Positions 24,353 to 33,500 of a stretch of 61,823 nucleotides of DNA are shown here, piece after piece. The notes under the pieces were generated by a model that did no database searches, was not told where the DNA came from, and saw only the letters and a program-made list of their open reading frames with translations. Within the stretch, counting starts at the first letter, position 1. Each line of letters opens with the position of its first letter. The stretch is from assembly GCF_008369935.1 (NCBI RefSeq), contig NZ_VTUZ01000053.1:1-61823 (forward strand), in the 5' to 3' direction. The stretch is from Paraburkholderia panacisoli (GTDB taxonomy: Bacteria; Pseudomonadota; Gammaproteobacteria; Burkholderiales; Burkholderiaceae). Both the position numbers and the translations under genes were made by a program.

Positions 24353-27331
24353 TCACGCTGCGCGGCCGAGCATGAACGCCTCGGCACTGCGCCACTTTTC
24401 GACCTGCACCAGGCAGGAGTTGGGGCTCATGCTGCTCGTACCGGCGGTCTGAGGCCGGTCGGGGGTCAGCATATTCATGCAGCCGCCGATTTCGACGCGC
24501 TCGCCATCGATTTCGATCAGTTTGAATTCGGCGCTCGCCTCGTACGACTTGACCACTCCCGCGTTGACCAGCGGCGAGACGTCGGCCGCGCAGATCACCG
24601 CACCCCGGTCGTTGTAAACCTTGACGAGGTCGCGATGGGCAATGCCTCGAATGGCCGCATCTGCCCGACTAAGCCTCAGCAGCCAGAAGCGGTGCCCGCC
24701 GATCAGCGCGCGATGGTCCTCGATGCTGTTAACCGCGGAATTCTTGCCGTCGCAATGGGTATGGAAGCTGTAACGACTGTGAGTGGCGATCAACTGCAGC
24801 GGATAGCGCTGAGCCAGGTCCGAGCGCAGCCCCTCCCAGGAGGGGATATACCGGTTGAGCGCCGGGCGCTCGGGATTGTCCGCGGTATGCCGCTTCAGCA
24901 ACTCCGGCACGAACTCCAGCTTGCCGCTCGGCGTCTGCAGTCCTGTTCCAAATTTTTCGGCGAACTGGGACGGCAGCGGATGTGGTTCCTGAAGGTCTTT
25001 CCGCCGGCCCTCCGCAAACCAGCGCATGTCCACCGGATGGCGCAACTCGGGCTTTTCGGGTGGCACGACAAAATAGCCCTTGCGGCAGAACTCGCGCCAC
25101 GAAATGTGATCGGGCAGATCCGACGAGTCGAAGACCCGCTTGACCCAGTCGAGCTCGCTGCATCCCTCGGTGAACACCCCGCCCAGGCCCAGCCGGGTCA
25201 GGATGGCGGTGAAGATGTCGTAGTCGGAGCGGGACTCGCCCATAGGCTCGATGCACTTGTGCTGCAGCGTCATCACGCGATGATTGACCGTGCCAAACCC
25301 ATGGTGGGCGTAGCCGCCGGAATTCGACCATTCGCCAATGTCCCAGCGCTCCAGCGAAGTGCACGCAGGCAGGATGATGTCTGCGAACTGGGCCTCGCCC
25401 TCCATCCAGATCGACTGGTTGACCACGAACTCGATGCTGGGGTGCCGGTAGGCCTCGGCCCAGCGTCCGGAATTCGTCACCGTGCTGAAGGCGGACCCGC
25501 CGTAACGATAGATCATGTGGATCGGCGAATACCCGGGCATGGGGTAGCTGAACGGCGCGAACTGGGCTTCCTGCGAGATGCCGTCCCAGAGGTAGCCCGT
25601 TGCATGCCCATTGATGATGGCGTCGGGCAGTTGCTGTCGCGGGACCATCTGCTTGACGGGATTCATGGTCAGGATGTGCGGCATGCGCTGGTAGTTGTTG
25701 ACCGCATTTGCGGTCCACGCCAGGTCGCCGGAAATGCCGCCGTCAGCGTAGCCGGGGAAATAGAAATGCAGGTCATGGGGAACACCGACTTCCAGGCAGC
25801 CGAAATTGACCCCCGGCTTACCCCAGCCCTGCATCGCCATCATCATGATCATGCAGCGCGCCCATTGCGCTCCCGTCGCGCCTCGACCCGCACCACCGAA
25901 TCCCGCGCCAGTCATCCCGACGGCCAGATGGACCTTCCTGTTCCCCCATAGGCGTGCAAGCGCCCGGGCGTCCTTGGCGGGCACGCCGGTCTCGCTCTCC
26001 TGCCACTCAGGAGTCTTCGGAACACCGTCGGTTTCACCGAGAAGATAGGCCCTCCACTCGTCGAACCCGGTCGTGCGGGTGGCGACGTAATCCTCGTCGT
26101 ACAAGCCTTCCACGGCCCACACATACATGATCGCGGTGGCGAGCGCAGCGTCGGTTTGCGGTCGGACCGGGATCCAGCGCCCGCCCAGCAACTGGGCGGT
26201 GGGGTTGCAGTGCGGGTCGATATGAACGAACTCGATGCCGAGCTCCTTGGCCCACAAACGCCGCGGCGTCCCCTCGAATCCCGCATAGGCCCCGTTGGTG
26301 CTTTCGGGGTCGCAGGACCAGAAGACAATCATTTCCGATTCCTGGAGGCAATCCTCGACGCCGCCATAGCCGGATGGCACGCCGATGCGCATCGAGTTGC
26401 CGAAATGATGCATGGCGCCCCAGTACCAGCCTTCCCAGCTGTCCGGATTTGCGGCGACCCGGGTGAAGCCGATCAGGTTGGCAAAGCGCGTCAGCGCGCT
26501 GAGATAGTAGCCCACGTTGCCCCACTGGTGGTGGGACGACATGGGGAATGTAATGGAACCGGGACCGTGAACGCGCTTCTGCCGGTTGATCTCCTTGGCG
26601 ACGATGTCCAGGGCCTCGTCCCAACTGATACGCACATAACCAGACTTGCCCCGGTTCTGGGGATTGCGTTCGCCGTCAGGGTCGAAATCGACCCGCTTCA
26701 TGGGATGAAGGATGCGCTTGTCGGAGTAGACGATCGACTTGAGCGTCAAGGCGTGGGGCGCGACCAGTCCACGCCGTGGCGGGCTGAAGCGGCGTCCGCG
26801 CGCCTCAATCACATAACTTGGCGCATCCGTGCTGTCCAGATCGATGGGGGTTACCCGAACGACGCGGTCGTCCTTGACGTAGACGAACAGAGGTCCGCCA
26901 TTGGTGCAGGTGGTGTAGCGGCGGGTGCCGTCGCGCATGGGCGTGCCCATCGGCAGGCCGACGGTCTGCATCATGCTCAGGGTTTGCAATAGCCAGACCA
27001 GCAGTTCGTCCTCGCCCTCGGTGACTACCTTGAAGTTCTTCGCGGCGTGGATGATTTCGCCCTGGTCCGGCTTGGGCGACAGGAACTTCAGGGCGGTGGC
27101 CACGTCCTTGAAGGCCATGCGCACGTCGGGCCGCCGATGCCTGCCGGCGCGCGACCGGACGCGCCCGTTCCTGAACGTGATGACGCGACCGATGCTTTCA
27201 TCCATGAGTCCGATCCAGGCCACCAGGTCGCGCTCCTTCAGGCGATCACGATAGGCGGGAAAGCGGCGTGCCGTCAGGTCAAGGACCTTGGGCAAGGCAA
27301 AAAGAATAGTCTTGAGGACCTGTCGTTTCAT
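24353..27331 (-). CDS. Pyrogallol-phloroglucinol transhydroxylase-like molybdopterin enzyme with N-terminal SCP2-like domain
   Basis: About 992 residues from the ATG at 27331. Residues about 45-125 look like an SCP2 sterol-carrier fold (RVITFRNGRVRSRAG, PDVRMAFKDVATALKFLS, KNFKVVTEGEDELLVWLLQ). The rest is a bis-MGD DMSO-reductase-family enzyme that follows the Pelobacter large subunit closely: TTCTNGGPLFVYVKD, SSHHQWGNVGYYL, NPDSWEGWYWGAMHH (its Ser is the likely Mo ligand), FWSCDPESTNGAYAGFEGTP and EWQESETGVPAKD. There are no N-terminal Fe-S cysteines and no Tat signal, as in that enzyme. It may transfer or rearrange hydroxyl groups on trihydroxybenzenes, but the substrate is inferred. The ribosome-binding site is weak. 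Confidence 0.88.
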   Translation of the reverse strand: MKRQVLKTILFALPKVLDLTARRFPAYRDRLKERDLVAWIGLMDESIGRVITFRNGRVRSRAGRHRRPDVRMAFKDVATALKFLSPKPDQGEIIHAAKNFKVVTEGEDELLVWLLQTLSMMQTVGLPMGTPMRDGTRRYTTCTNGGPLFVYVKDDRVVRVTPIDLDSTDAPSYVIEARGRRFSPPRRGLVAPHALTLKSIVYSDKRILHPMKRVDFDPDGERNPQNRGKSGYVRISWDEALDIVAKEINRQKRVHGPGSITFPMSSHHQWGNVGYYLSALTRFANLIGFTRVAANPDSWEGWYWGAMHHFGNSMRIGVPSGYGGVEDCLQESEMIVFWSCDPESTNGAYAGFEGTPRRLWAKELGIEFVHIDPHCNPTAQLLGGRWIPVRPQTDAALATAIMYVWAVEGLYDEDYVATRTTGFDEWRAYLLGETDGVPKTPEWQESETGVPAKDARALARLWGNRKVHLAVGMTGAGFGGAGRGATGAQWARCMIMMMAMQGWGKPGVNFGCLEVGVPHDLHFYFPGYADGGISGDLAWTANAVNNYQRMPHILTMNPVKQMVPRQQLPDAIINGHATGYLWDGISQEAQFAPFSYPMPGYSPIHMIYRYGGSAFSTVTNSGRWAEAYRHPSIEFVVNQSIWMEGEAQFADIILPACTSLERWDIGEWSNSGGYAHHGFGTVNHRVMTLQHKCIEPMGESRSDYDIFTAILTRLGLGGVFTEGCSELDWVKRVFDSSDLPDHISWREFCRKGYFVVPPEKPELRHPVDMRWFAEGRRKDLQEPHPLPSQFAEKFGTGLQTPSGKLEFVPELLKRHTADNPERPALNRYIPSWEGLRSDLAQRYPLQLIATHSRYSFHTHCDGKNSAVNSIEDHRALIGGHRFWLLRLSRADAAIRGIAHRDLVKVYNDRGAVICAADVSPLVNAGVVKSYEASAEFKLIEIDGERVEIGGCMNMLTPDRPQTAGTSSMSPNSCLVQVEKWRSAEAFMLGRAA

Positions 27332-27565
27332 TATCCGATCCAAAGAAAAACTGTGCTCCGCAAGCGGCGGCATGACGGCATGACTGACCACGCTGTGGGT
27401 CAGAGAACCGTCAACGCCAAGCTTTATTGCAGGCGCGTGTGTCGCCACATGTCGTACCCGACCGTGAAGTCGCGGATCGCAGCCAGGTCCGGGTGGCGAA
27501 AAATGACGTCCATGTCTTCAATGAGCGTTCAACTTCTCGATTGACGCATTGACGACCTGTGCGCG

Positions 27566-28306
27566 CTAGAACGTATAGGCGACGTTCAGGAAGACGTTAA
27601 GCGGATTGAGCCGGAGCGTCGATCTGGAAACGATCTGCGTTCCGGTTGCGGTCTGCCCGTATAACGTAAGGTGGGTCTTCACCGGAACGTAGCCGAGAGA
27701 GGCTCCGACCGACCAGTGTTTTGTAATCGCGTAATTTGCCCCGGCCTCGAATACTGGATTCCACGATGAACTGAGTGACGCGTGTGCCGAGCCGCCTGGA
27801 CCAACGCTGTCAGTGACAAACTGGCTATTGGTCGTCCGAACCTGGGTGAACCACGTATAGTTCACGCCGATCCCGATGAACGGACGGAATTTCGATTCGG
27901 CTGAAAACAGGTGGTATCGAAGTTCGATGGCAGGCGGCATCGGCCTTGTCGTGCCGAGGTTGCCATACTTCTGTAGCGTCCCGTCGCCAACCAGATTCAC
28001 CTTTATCGGTAGTCCAAAAAGCATGGCGACACCAATGTTGTCCGTGACGTAGTACTCGGTGGTAATTCCCACCGTATCCGTTGAGCTCGCATGCGCTCCG
28101 CTACCAGATAGCTGCTGATTCACTGCTACGCCGCCAATGCTTTCCACGGTTAGTGGTGTTGCGTCGCCCTGTGGCGCAACGTGAAGCCATCCTGTCGACA
28201 GCGTTATGCTTCCGGCAGACTGCGCCTGGGCATTGTCGATAAGCGCAGCCGGGCAGATGCAAGCCGCGATACTGACTGAGTTGATCACTCGTCTGTAATT
28301 TCTCAT
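27566..28306 (-). CDS. ompW: OmpW-family outer membrane protein
   Basis: 246 residues with a signal peptide ending at AQAQ (about residue 29), then an eight-strand OmpW barrel: ITLSTGWLHVAPQG, DNIGVAMLFGLPIKVNLVGD, PAIELRYHLFSAESKFRPFI, GIGVNYTWFTQVRT, EAGANYAITKHWSVGASLGY, LNPLNVFLNVAYTF with terminal Phe. OmpW-type channels let small hydrophobic compounds cross the outer membrane, which suits an aromatic or acyl substrate for the adjoining genes. Two genes upstream and downstream share its direction, but gaps of 125-230 bases suggest its own promoter. Confidence 0.92.
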   Translation of the reverse strand: MRNYRRVINSVSIAACICPAALIDNAQAQSAGSITLSTGWLHVAPQGDATPLTVESIGGVAVNQQLSGSGAHASSTDTVGITTEYYVTDNIGVAMLFGLPIKVNLVGDGTLQKYGNLGTTRPMPPAIELRYHLFSAESKFRPFIGIGVNYTWFTQVRTTNSQFVTDSVGPGGSAHASLSSSWNPVFEAGANYAITKHWSVGASLGYVPVKTHLTLYGQTATGTQIVSRSTLRLNPLNVFLNVAYTF

Positions 28307-28431
28307 GTGTCTCTTCCGGTCTCTTGTTGGAAATTTTATGAATCAGTGGTATTGCGGTTAGATCTGCTCAATTGATTGTTTGTCTCCTTTCGCATGGCTA
28401 CACATGCTGCATACTCCGAGCGCCCTGCCCC

Positions 28432-28671
28432 CTAGTAAGCGGGCATGGCCAGGCGTTCCGTCTCGGGTGGGAACACGCACCACGTACCGTCGCGGTGCCG
28501 GAAGAAAAAGAATCCAAACGGGCCCGTCGGTAGCAGCAGCTCGATATGCACGCAGCGTCTCTGGTTCGCGCGCGCGCGGCCGAATCGTGTAATCCGAACC
28601 GGCGTCGAAGAAATCGGCCCGAGCCATTTTTCAACCTGCGAACGCAAAGACCTTTTTGATGCCACGCCCAT
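28432..28671 (-). CDS. Unknown small basic protein
   Basis: 79 residues. The ATG at 28671 has AAGGAG at the right distance, which decides between two overlapping frames here. The sequence reads MGVASKRSLRSQVEKWLG, then CVHIELLLPTGPFGFFFFRH and RDGTWCVFPPETERLAM. It looks like a compact beta-hairpin fold and recalls conserved hypothetical proteins of Burkholderia. No function can be given. Confidence 0.6.
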   Translation of the reverse strand: MGVASKRSLRSQVEKWLGPISSTPVRITRFGRARANQRRCVHIELLLPTGPFGFFFFRHRDGTWCVFPPETERLAMPAY

Positions 28672-28813
28672 CCTCTTCTCCTTCCAGAACGATTAGGTGT
28701 TCTAAACCAGATACACCGACAAACATTTGAAACGCGGCATGCGCCGCATACGCATGGTTAGCCCTTAATCCAGGCGCATGACCGAAGACGTCCCTTTGAT
28801 GACGTTGCTTGTG

Positions 28814-30835
28814 TCACGTAGGGCTGCCCTGCGCATCTGTCGCTGCCGGTTCCGTCCCCGGCGCCTGCTCCACCTTTGGCTGTCTCCCGGCGGCCGAGAT
28901 CGAGAAGGCAAACGGAAAGCGTCCGAGCGCGGAAGTCGCCAGCGCTTCGAACGCGGGGTCGGCAAGTTCGACGTGGAGTGCAATTCCGCGCGAGGTGTCA
29001 TCAACGAGGCTAACGCTTGCATCCTCGACGCCTGCCTCCACGAGTGCCGACCGTAGGGCATCTGCCGTTTCGCGCCGTTTCAGCGCCGGCTTGAAGATCT
29101 TGCCGACGCCGGTCAGCGGCATCGCATCCACGATCCGTATCCCCTTTGGCAACGCGGCGCGTTCGTTGATCTCGCGACGCAGAAATTCGGCCAGTTCCGC
29201 TTCGGTGGCGGTCGTGCCTGGCTTGAGCTGGACATAGGCAACCGGCAACTCGCCCGCATGCATATCGGGACGTCCGACGGCTGCGGCGATCTGGACTGCG
29301 GGATGGCGATGCAGCGGTTCTTCGATTGCCGCAGGATCGATGTTGTGTCCGCCCCGGATAATCAGCTCCTTCTTCCGGCCCGTGAGCCAGAAGTAACCGT
29401 CGGGGTCGCAGCGTCCAAGGTCGCCGGTATTGAGCCAGCGCGCGCCGTCACTACCTTCGATCCAGATGCCAATGTTCTGCTCCGGCCGGATATAGCCAAC
29501 GAACACGTTTGGGCCGGAGATAACTAGCTGGCCGACCTCATCCGCAACGCAATCCCGTACATACCGGCCGTTTTCATCGACCACTACTGCTTTCATTTCC
29601 TGGCCCGGCAGACGAAGACCGATCGAACCGACCCGGCGCTCGCCAAGCGGCGGGTTGACGCTGCTCACGCAGGCCCCTTCCGTGAGACCGTAGCCCTCAA
29701 GAATTCTTATTCCAGTACGAGCCTGAAAAGTGCGAAGTAATTCCACCGGCATGGGGGCGGCGCCGCACAGGCCATACTCGAGCGAGCTGATATCGTGCTC
29801 GCGAACCGGAACGTCCAGCAGTGATCCGAAGAGTGTCGGGACACCACTGAAAAAGTTGATGCGGAAATGTTCGACAATTTCCCAGAAGCGCTTGACAACG
29901 CCTTCGCCCCGATAACCTTGCGGTGTGCCGAGCACGACGTGGGCACCACGCCAGAACGCCAGCAGACCTGTAACCATCACGGCGTTCACGTGGAAAAGCG
30001 GTAGTCCGCAAAAAATCGTTTTCCCCGGACCAATGCTTTCGCCAAAGAACTGACCCGCGTTCCGGGCATTGGCCACCTCGTTGCCGTGCCGCCGGATCGC
30101 AATCTTCGGCAGTCCGGTGGTGCCGCCCGTGCAGAAGAAGGACGATACATCATCGATCCTCATGCGACGCGTGCTGCTGAGCGCCTTTCCGGACTCTCCC
30201 GCGATGGCGGTGCTGAAATCGTGGATGCCGATATGCGCAGGAACGGCATCGTGAATGCCGCCAGGTTCATGCAGGTTTGAACGGTTGCCACGTTTGAACA
30301 TCCGGCCCACGAATCCCTTCTCGCCCGGCATGCGGTCGGCCAGGTTCACGAGCACCAGATGCTGCAGGCAGGGGACCTTGTGCAGCACCGCTTGCACCTT
30401 CTGCCAAAGGTCGGTTCCCGGGAACGGCGCGAGGGTTACGAGCACGCTTGCACCTGAGGCGTTGAGCAGTTCGCCGATCGCTTCGCTCTCAAGGAGCGGA
30501 TTGATCGCGCAGACAATCCCGGCGGCTTCGCCGCCCCAGATCACAAAGTGCGTTTCAGGGAGGTTGGGCAGAACATATGCGACAACCGAGTCGCGCTGTA
30601 CTCCCAGGCGCGCAAACATGTTCGCGGTTCGGTTGACATCACGCACGAGTTCGCTATACGTCCAGCACTCGGCGTTCCGGTAGTCGTCGGCCGCTGCAAA
30701 GAACGAAAGTGCCGGTGCCGACGGATTGATGGCGGCGCCCCGACAGATCATCTCGTAGGTGCTCGACGGGAGATCCGCCAGCTGCCCCTGCGTTTCAATG
30801 GCAAGGACATCGCGTACATTGGCAACGCCTTTCAT
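28814..30835 (-). CDS. AMP-forming acyl-CoA synthetase
   Basis: 673 residues, ANL superfamily. P-loop FCTGGTTGLPKIAIR (about residues 236-250), PLFHVNAVMVTGLLAFWRG, GLCGAAPMPVELLRTF, EGYGLTEGACVSSVNPP, WLNTGDLGRCDPDGYFWLTG, RKKELIIRGGHNIDP and the C-terminal catalytic Lys in GKIFKPALKRR. It activates a carboxylic acid to acyl-CoA. A tail of about 100 residues after that motif is longer than usual, ending in a Pro/Ala/Glu-rich stretch. The start overlaps the end of the FAH gene (ATGA), so it belongs to the aromatic operon; the substrate may be a ring-cleavage product or an aryl-alkyl acid. Confidence 0.92.
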   Translation of the reverse strand: MKGVANVRDVLAIETQGQLADLPSSTYEMICRGAAINPSAPALSFFAAADDYRNAECWTYSELVRDVNRTANMFARLGVQRDSVVAYVLPNLPETHFVIWGGEAAGIVCAINPLLESEAIGELLNASGASVLVTLAPFPGTDLWQKVQAVLHKVPCLQHLVLVNLADRMPGEKGFVGRMFKRGNRSNLHEPGGIHDAVPAHIGIHDFSTAIAGESGKALSSTRRMRIDDVSSFFCTGGTTGLPKIAIRRHGNEVANARNAGQFFGESIGPGKTIFCGLPLFHVNAVMVTGLLAFWRGAHVVLGTPQGYRGEGVVKRFWEIVEHFRINFFSGVPTLFGSLLDVPVREHDISSLEYGLCGAAPMPVELLRTFQARTGIRILEGYGLTEGACVSSVNPPLGERRVGSIGLRLPGQEMKAVVVDENGRYVRDCVADEVGQLVISGPNVFVGYIRPEQNIGIWIEGSDGARWLNTGDLGRCDPDGYFWLTGRKKELIIRGGHNIDPAAIEEPLHRHPAVQIAAAVGRPDMHAGELPVAYVQLKPGTTATEAELAEFLRREINERAALPKGIRIVDAMPLTGVGKIFKPALKRRETADALRSALVEAGVEDASVSLVDDTSRGIALHVELADPAFEALATSALGRFPFAFSISAAGRQPKVEQAPGTEPAATDAQGSPT

Positions 30836-31788
30836 GCCGCCTCTTCCACAACGACGTTCTGCTGTACGCCCAGATTGATCGAGCGGTCATAGCTGACGAT
30901 ATGCGCCTCCACGCGGTCACCCACGCGCAGGTACTGTGGCCTCGCCTCCTGCATCTTCAGGAAAAGCCCCCATTTTTCCGCGTCAGGCAGCTGCGCCGCG
31001 GCGCGCTGCTTCTCGGGTGACGGAATGCTCAGCGCACAACCGGAGGGTGTGCCGGTCGCGAGCAGGTCCCCGGCGCGCAGATCGTGTACGCCGGAAAGCT
31101 CCGTTAACGTTTCCGCCGGGCCGTAGACGAGGCCCGAGGTGGAGTCATTCTGGCGGACCGTTCCGTTTACCATCAGCGTCAGCACGAGCTCCTTCAGCTT
31201 TGGAATATCCTGTTTCTCCAGCAGGCAAAGGTAAGGGCCGACAGGGCCAAACGTGCGATAGCTCTTGCCCTTGTAGAACTGCATTTGCGGAATCTGGATA
31301 TCGCGCGCGGAATAGTCGTTGACGATCACCGCGCCGGCGATGTAGTCATGCAGGTTCTGGTCGGTGACAGTGGCGCGGGACGTAATGTCGCGTTTGAGGA
31401 CAAGACCGAGTTCGATCTCGTAGTCGAGGAACCGCACCTCGTCTGGCTTGACCACGGGCGAGTCGGCCGGAACGATGCAGCTCGTCGCCTTCGTGAAGAT
31501 CATGTTGAATTTCTTCACGTCCGGATCCATGCCGGACTCGATCATATGCTGGCGATAATTCGCGCCCTGGCAGATGAACTGCTGATTGGCGGTGACGGGC
31601 GACAACCATTGCACTTCCGATTCGGGAATCGTCGGGCCGCTCAGCAGCAACAGCCGCTCGACCGGGTTAGCCTGGATAAACTCGGCAGTCGACTTGAACT
31701 CGCCTGGAATCGGCGTGATAGCGCCATTTGCGACCACGCCCCACTGGGCGCGGTCCTGATGCAAATAATGCAGAACGTGAAGTGCCAT
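30832..31788 (-). CDS. Fumarylacetoacetate hydrolase (FAH)-family enzyme
   Basis: 318 residues. It shows the FAH core with metal ligands: FLDYEIELGLVLKRDITSRA (Glu pair), VNDYSARDIQIPQMQFYKGK (Asp) and AGDLLATGTPSGCALS. Enzymes of this family hydrolyse C-C bonds of, or isomerise or decarboxylate, the products of meta ring cleavage. It lies between a VOC dioxygenase and an acyl-CoA synthetase in one transcript, so it probably acts just after ring opening. It is only distantly like the FAH gene of the second aromatic module at 55862. Confidence 0.92.
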   Translation of the reverse strand: MALHVLHYLHQDRAQWGVVANGAITPIPGEFKSTAEFIQANPVERLLLLSGPTIPESEVQWLSPVTANQQFICQGANYRQHMIESGMDPDVKKFNMIFTKATSCIVPADSPVVKPDEVRFLDYEIELGLVLKRDITSRATVTDQNLHDYIAGAVIVNDYSARDIQIPQMQFYKGKSYRTFGPVGPYLCLLEKQDIPKLKELVLTLMVNGTVRQNDSTSGLVYGPAETLTELSGVHDLRAGDLLATGTPSGCALSIPSPEKQRAAAQLPDAEKWGLFLKMQEARPQYLRVGDRVEAHIVSYDRSINLGVQQNVVVEEAA

Positions 31789-31821
31789 TTTTCGATCTCC
31801 GGATCCGATGGAAGGGTTGGT

Positions 31822-32892
31822 TCAGGCAAAAAGCTTTGCCAGCGAGCGTAGCTTGCTCAGCGTCAGGTCGGGGCTGCGACGCAGGTTCCTGATGAGCGCC
31901 ACGATGCTCGCAGGCGTGAATTTCGGCTTCGTGAAGCTGCGCGGCATCGTCGGTCCCCATTGCGCCATCGCTTCGCGGCTCACTGCGTGCACACCCGCCG
32001 GCGCGTCGGCCGTAAAGAGATCGCCGTCGCAATAGTGTTCGTGCTTCTCGCCCCACGGGTCCTGCCAGTAGTCGAAGATCTGGCTGCCGAGGATATGACG
32101 GCCGATCCCCCAGGCGTGCGTCCAGCCCTTCTCGCGCAGGACGCGCTGACCCATGCCGACCGCGTCGGCATCGACAACTTCGTAGGCGCTATGGCTGTAG
32201 GTGGGCAGGAAGCCCTGTGCAAGCGCGAGGGTATGGTGATCGGCCGGCTTGTCACCAAGATCGAGCCGCATGAACGCGACGACAGGCGAGCCTTCGGGAA
32301 GCACCTGCACATCGCTCGGGATGAAGCCGAAATGCTGCGTATACCATGCGCAGGTCTGCTGATAGTCAGCGAGTTCGAGCACGACATGCCCGAGCCGGAT
32401 CACTTCGGGCGCGCACTCAGGCGGTCGCTGCGTTCCGTTAATCCGGACGGCCGCATCCACGGAGTTGAACTCCAATGGCGGCCGGTGGGATAGCGTCGAA
32501 GCTGGCGCCTGGCCCCATATCGCATCGACGCGAAAGCCGGAAGGGTCGGTCAACCGTACGATATAGCCGCCGCCTGGCAAGGGCGACGGTTCGGCCTCGG
32601 AGGCGCCAGGCAGCCTGGCAAGTGCATCGAGGTCGGCCCTGTTATCGACCTGTAGCCCGAAACCAACGAACCGCGATTTGGGCGCCTTTCGGACGACATA
32701 GCAGAAATGCGAAGCACCGGTTCCCCGCAGCAGCAGGAGCGCTTCACCGCGCAATACAGTTCGCAGCCCGAAGTCATTGAGAAACTGCTCGGCTTTCTCG
32801 AGGTCTGGCCGATCCAATATCAAATAGGCCAATGCCGACGCTTTCGTCGTGGGACTGGGATGACGGGCCGGCTGTGCAGTGGTGAGTTTCAT
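31822..32892 (-). CDS. VOC-family extradiol ring-cleavage dioxygenase
   Basis: About 356 residues from the ATG at 32892. It has two VOC modules. Metal ligands in the second module are His in RLGHVVLELADY, His in DHHTLALAQ and Glu in WGEKHEHYCDGD, consistent with a non-haem Fe(II) or Mn(II) extradiol enzyme. The C-terminal extension (PSFTKPKFTPASIVAL region) is longer than in the paralogue at 53205. It likely opens a catechol-type ring next to a hydroxyl. It follows the internally deleted MhpA-type gene by 13 bases and precedes the FAH gene by 33. Confidence 0.9.
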   Translation of the reverse strand: MKLTTAQPARHPSPTTKASALAYLILDRPDLEKAEQFLNDFGLRTVLRGEALLLLRGTGASHFCYVVRKAPKSRFVGFGLQVDNRADLDALARLPGASEAEPSPLPGGGYIVRLTDPSGFRVDAIWGQAPASTLSHRPPLEFNSVDAAVRINGTQRPPECAPEVIRLGHVVLELADYQQTCAWYTQHFGFIPSDVQVLPEGSPVVAFMRLDLGDKPADHHTLALAQGFLPTYSHSAYEVVDADAVGMGQRVLREKGWTHAWGIGRHILGSQIFDYWQDPWGEKHEHYCDGDLFTADAPAGVHAVSREAMAQWGPTMPRSFTKPKFTPASIVALIRNLRRSPDLTLSKLRSLAKLFA

Positions 32893-32905
32893 AACAGATA
32901 GGAAA

Positions 32906-33379
32906 TCAGGCGGTTCGAATAGCGGTTTCGGCGTCCAGCGTTGGCGCGCTGACGGGATCACCCAGCAAGGCAAGCCTCTCGCGCACGAGATGGTTTGCAT
33001 CCGTGGCCGGGCCGTCATGGACGATCGTCTTGTCGGGCCGGACTACGGCAGCCCACCCGAGGGGCACCAGCCCGGGAAGAAATACGCCTTCGAGGTCTTC
33101 CCAGCTGCCGCGCGAGGCAAGATGCAGCCGTTGCCCGCGAGGGGCTCGAGCACGCGACCACCGCAGCGTTTGCGCGGGCCGGAGAGAGGCTGCCCAAAAC
33201 GCCCGGAGCTGGCGTACGTTCAGCCAGTCCCGTGCCAACAGATCGGCAATCGTGGCGCCCACCGGTCCGCAACCCACCCAAACATCCACCGCTGGCGGAA
33301 ATGCTCCAATCGGCGCAAGACCCTCGCCATGCGGGCTGCACGGCGCGGCAACATTTTTTGCTGCTGTCTCCACAGTCAC
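32906..33379 (-). pseudogene. MhpA-type FAD hydroxylase with in-frame internal deletion
   Basis: The 157-codon frame is uninterrupted but joins two distant parts of a flavin monooxygenase. The start gives DVWVGCGPVGATIADLLARD (FAD-binding GxGxxG with the first Gly region altered). The end gives EGVFLPGLVPLGWAAVVRPD and KTIVHDGPATDANHLVRERL, the C-terminal thioredoxin-like domain. About 350 residues with the GD-PP FAD motif and substrate domain are missing when compared with the intact homologue at 54085. It starts with GTG after GAGGGAG. It cannot be a hydroxylase; it may be a leftover promoter-proximal leader of the operon. Confidence 0.8.
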
Positions 33380-33418
33380 TCCCTCTGCTGTTTGTTAGGC
33401 CGGCGCCAGGCGCCGTTA

Positions 33419-33474
33419 ATGACATTAAAGTCATAGATGAGTATTTTGTCAATACCGACATTTGAATCTATACT
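33419..33474 (+). promoter_or_regulatory. Promoter with two dyads in front of the first tetR gene
   Basis: A -35 TTGTCA (33446-33451), 17 bases, and -10 TATACT (33469-33474) make a good sigma70 promoter towards the TetR gene. Overlapping dyads are ATGAC-ATTAAA-GTCAT (33419-33434) and GTATT-TTGTC-AATAC (33441-33455). The region is AT-rich and also faces the divergent aromatic operon, so one repressor could control both sides. Confidence 0.65.
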
Positions 33475-33500
33475 TGAGTATGACCAAAACTGGACCGATC

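Noticed and set aside
24317..25951. Long plus-strand open frame opposite the transhydroxylase gene
   Set aside because: It is the antisense shadow of a GC-rich gene with strong family matches on the minus strand; the product lacks any recognisable domain.
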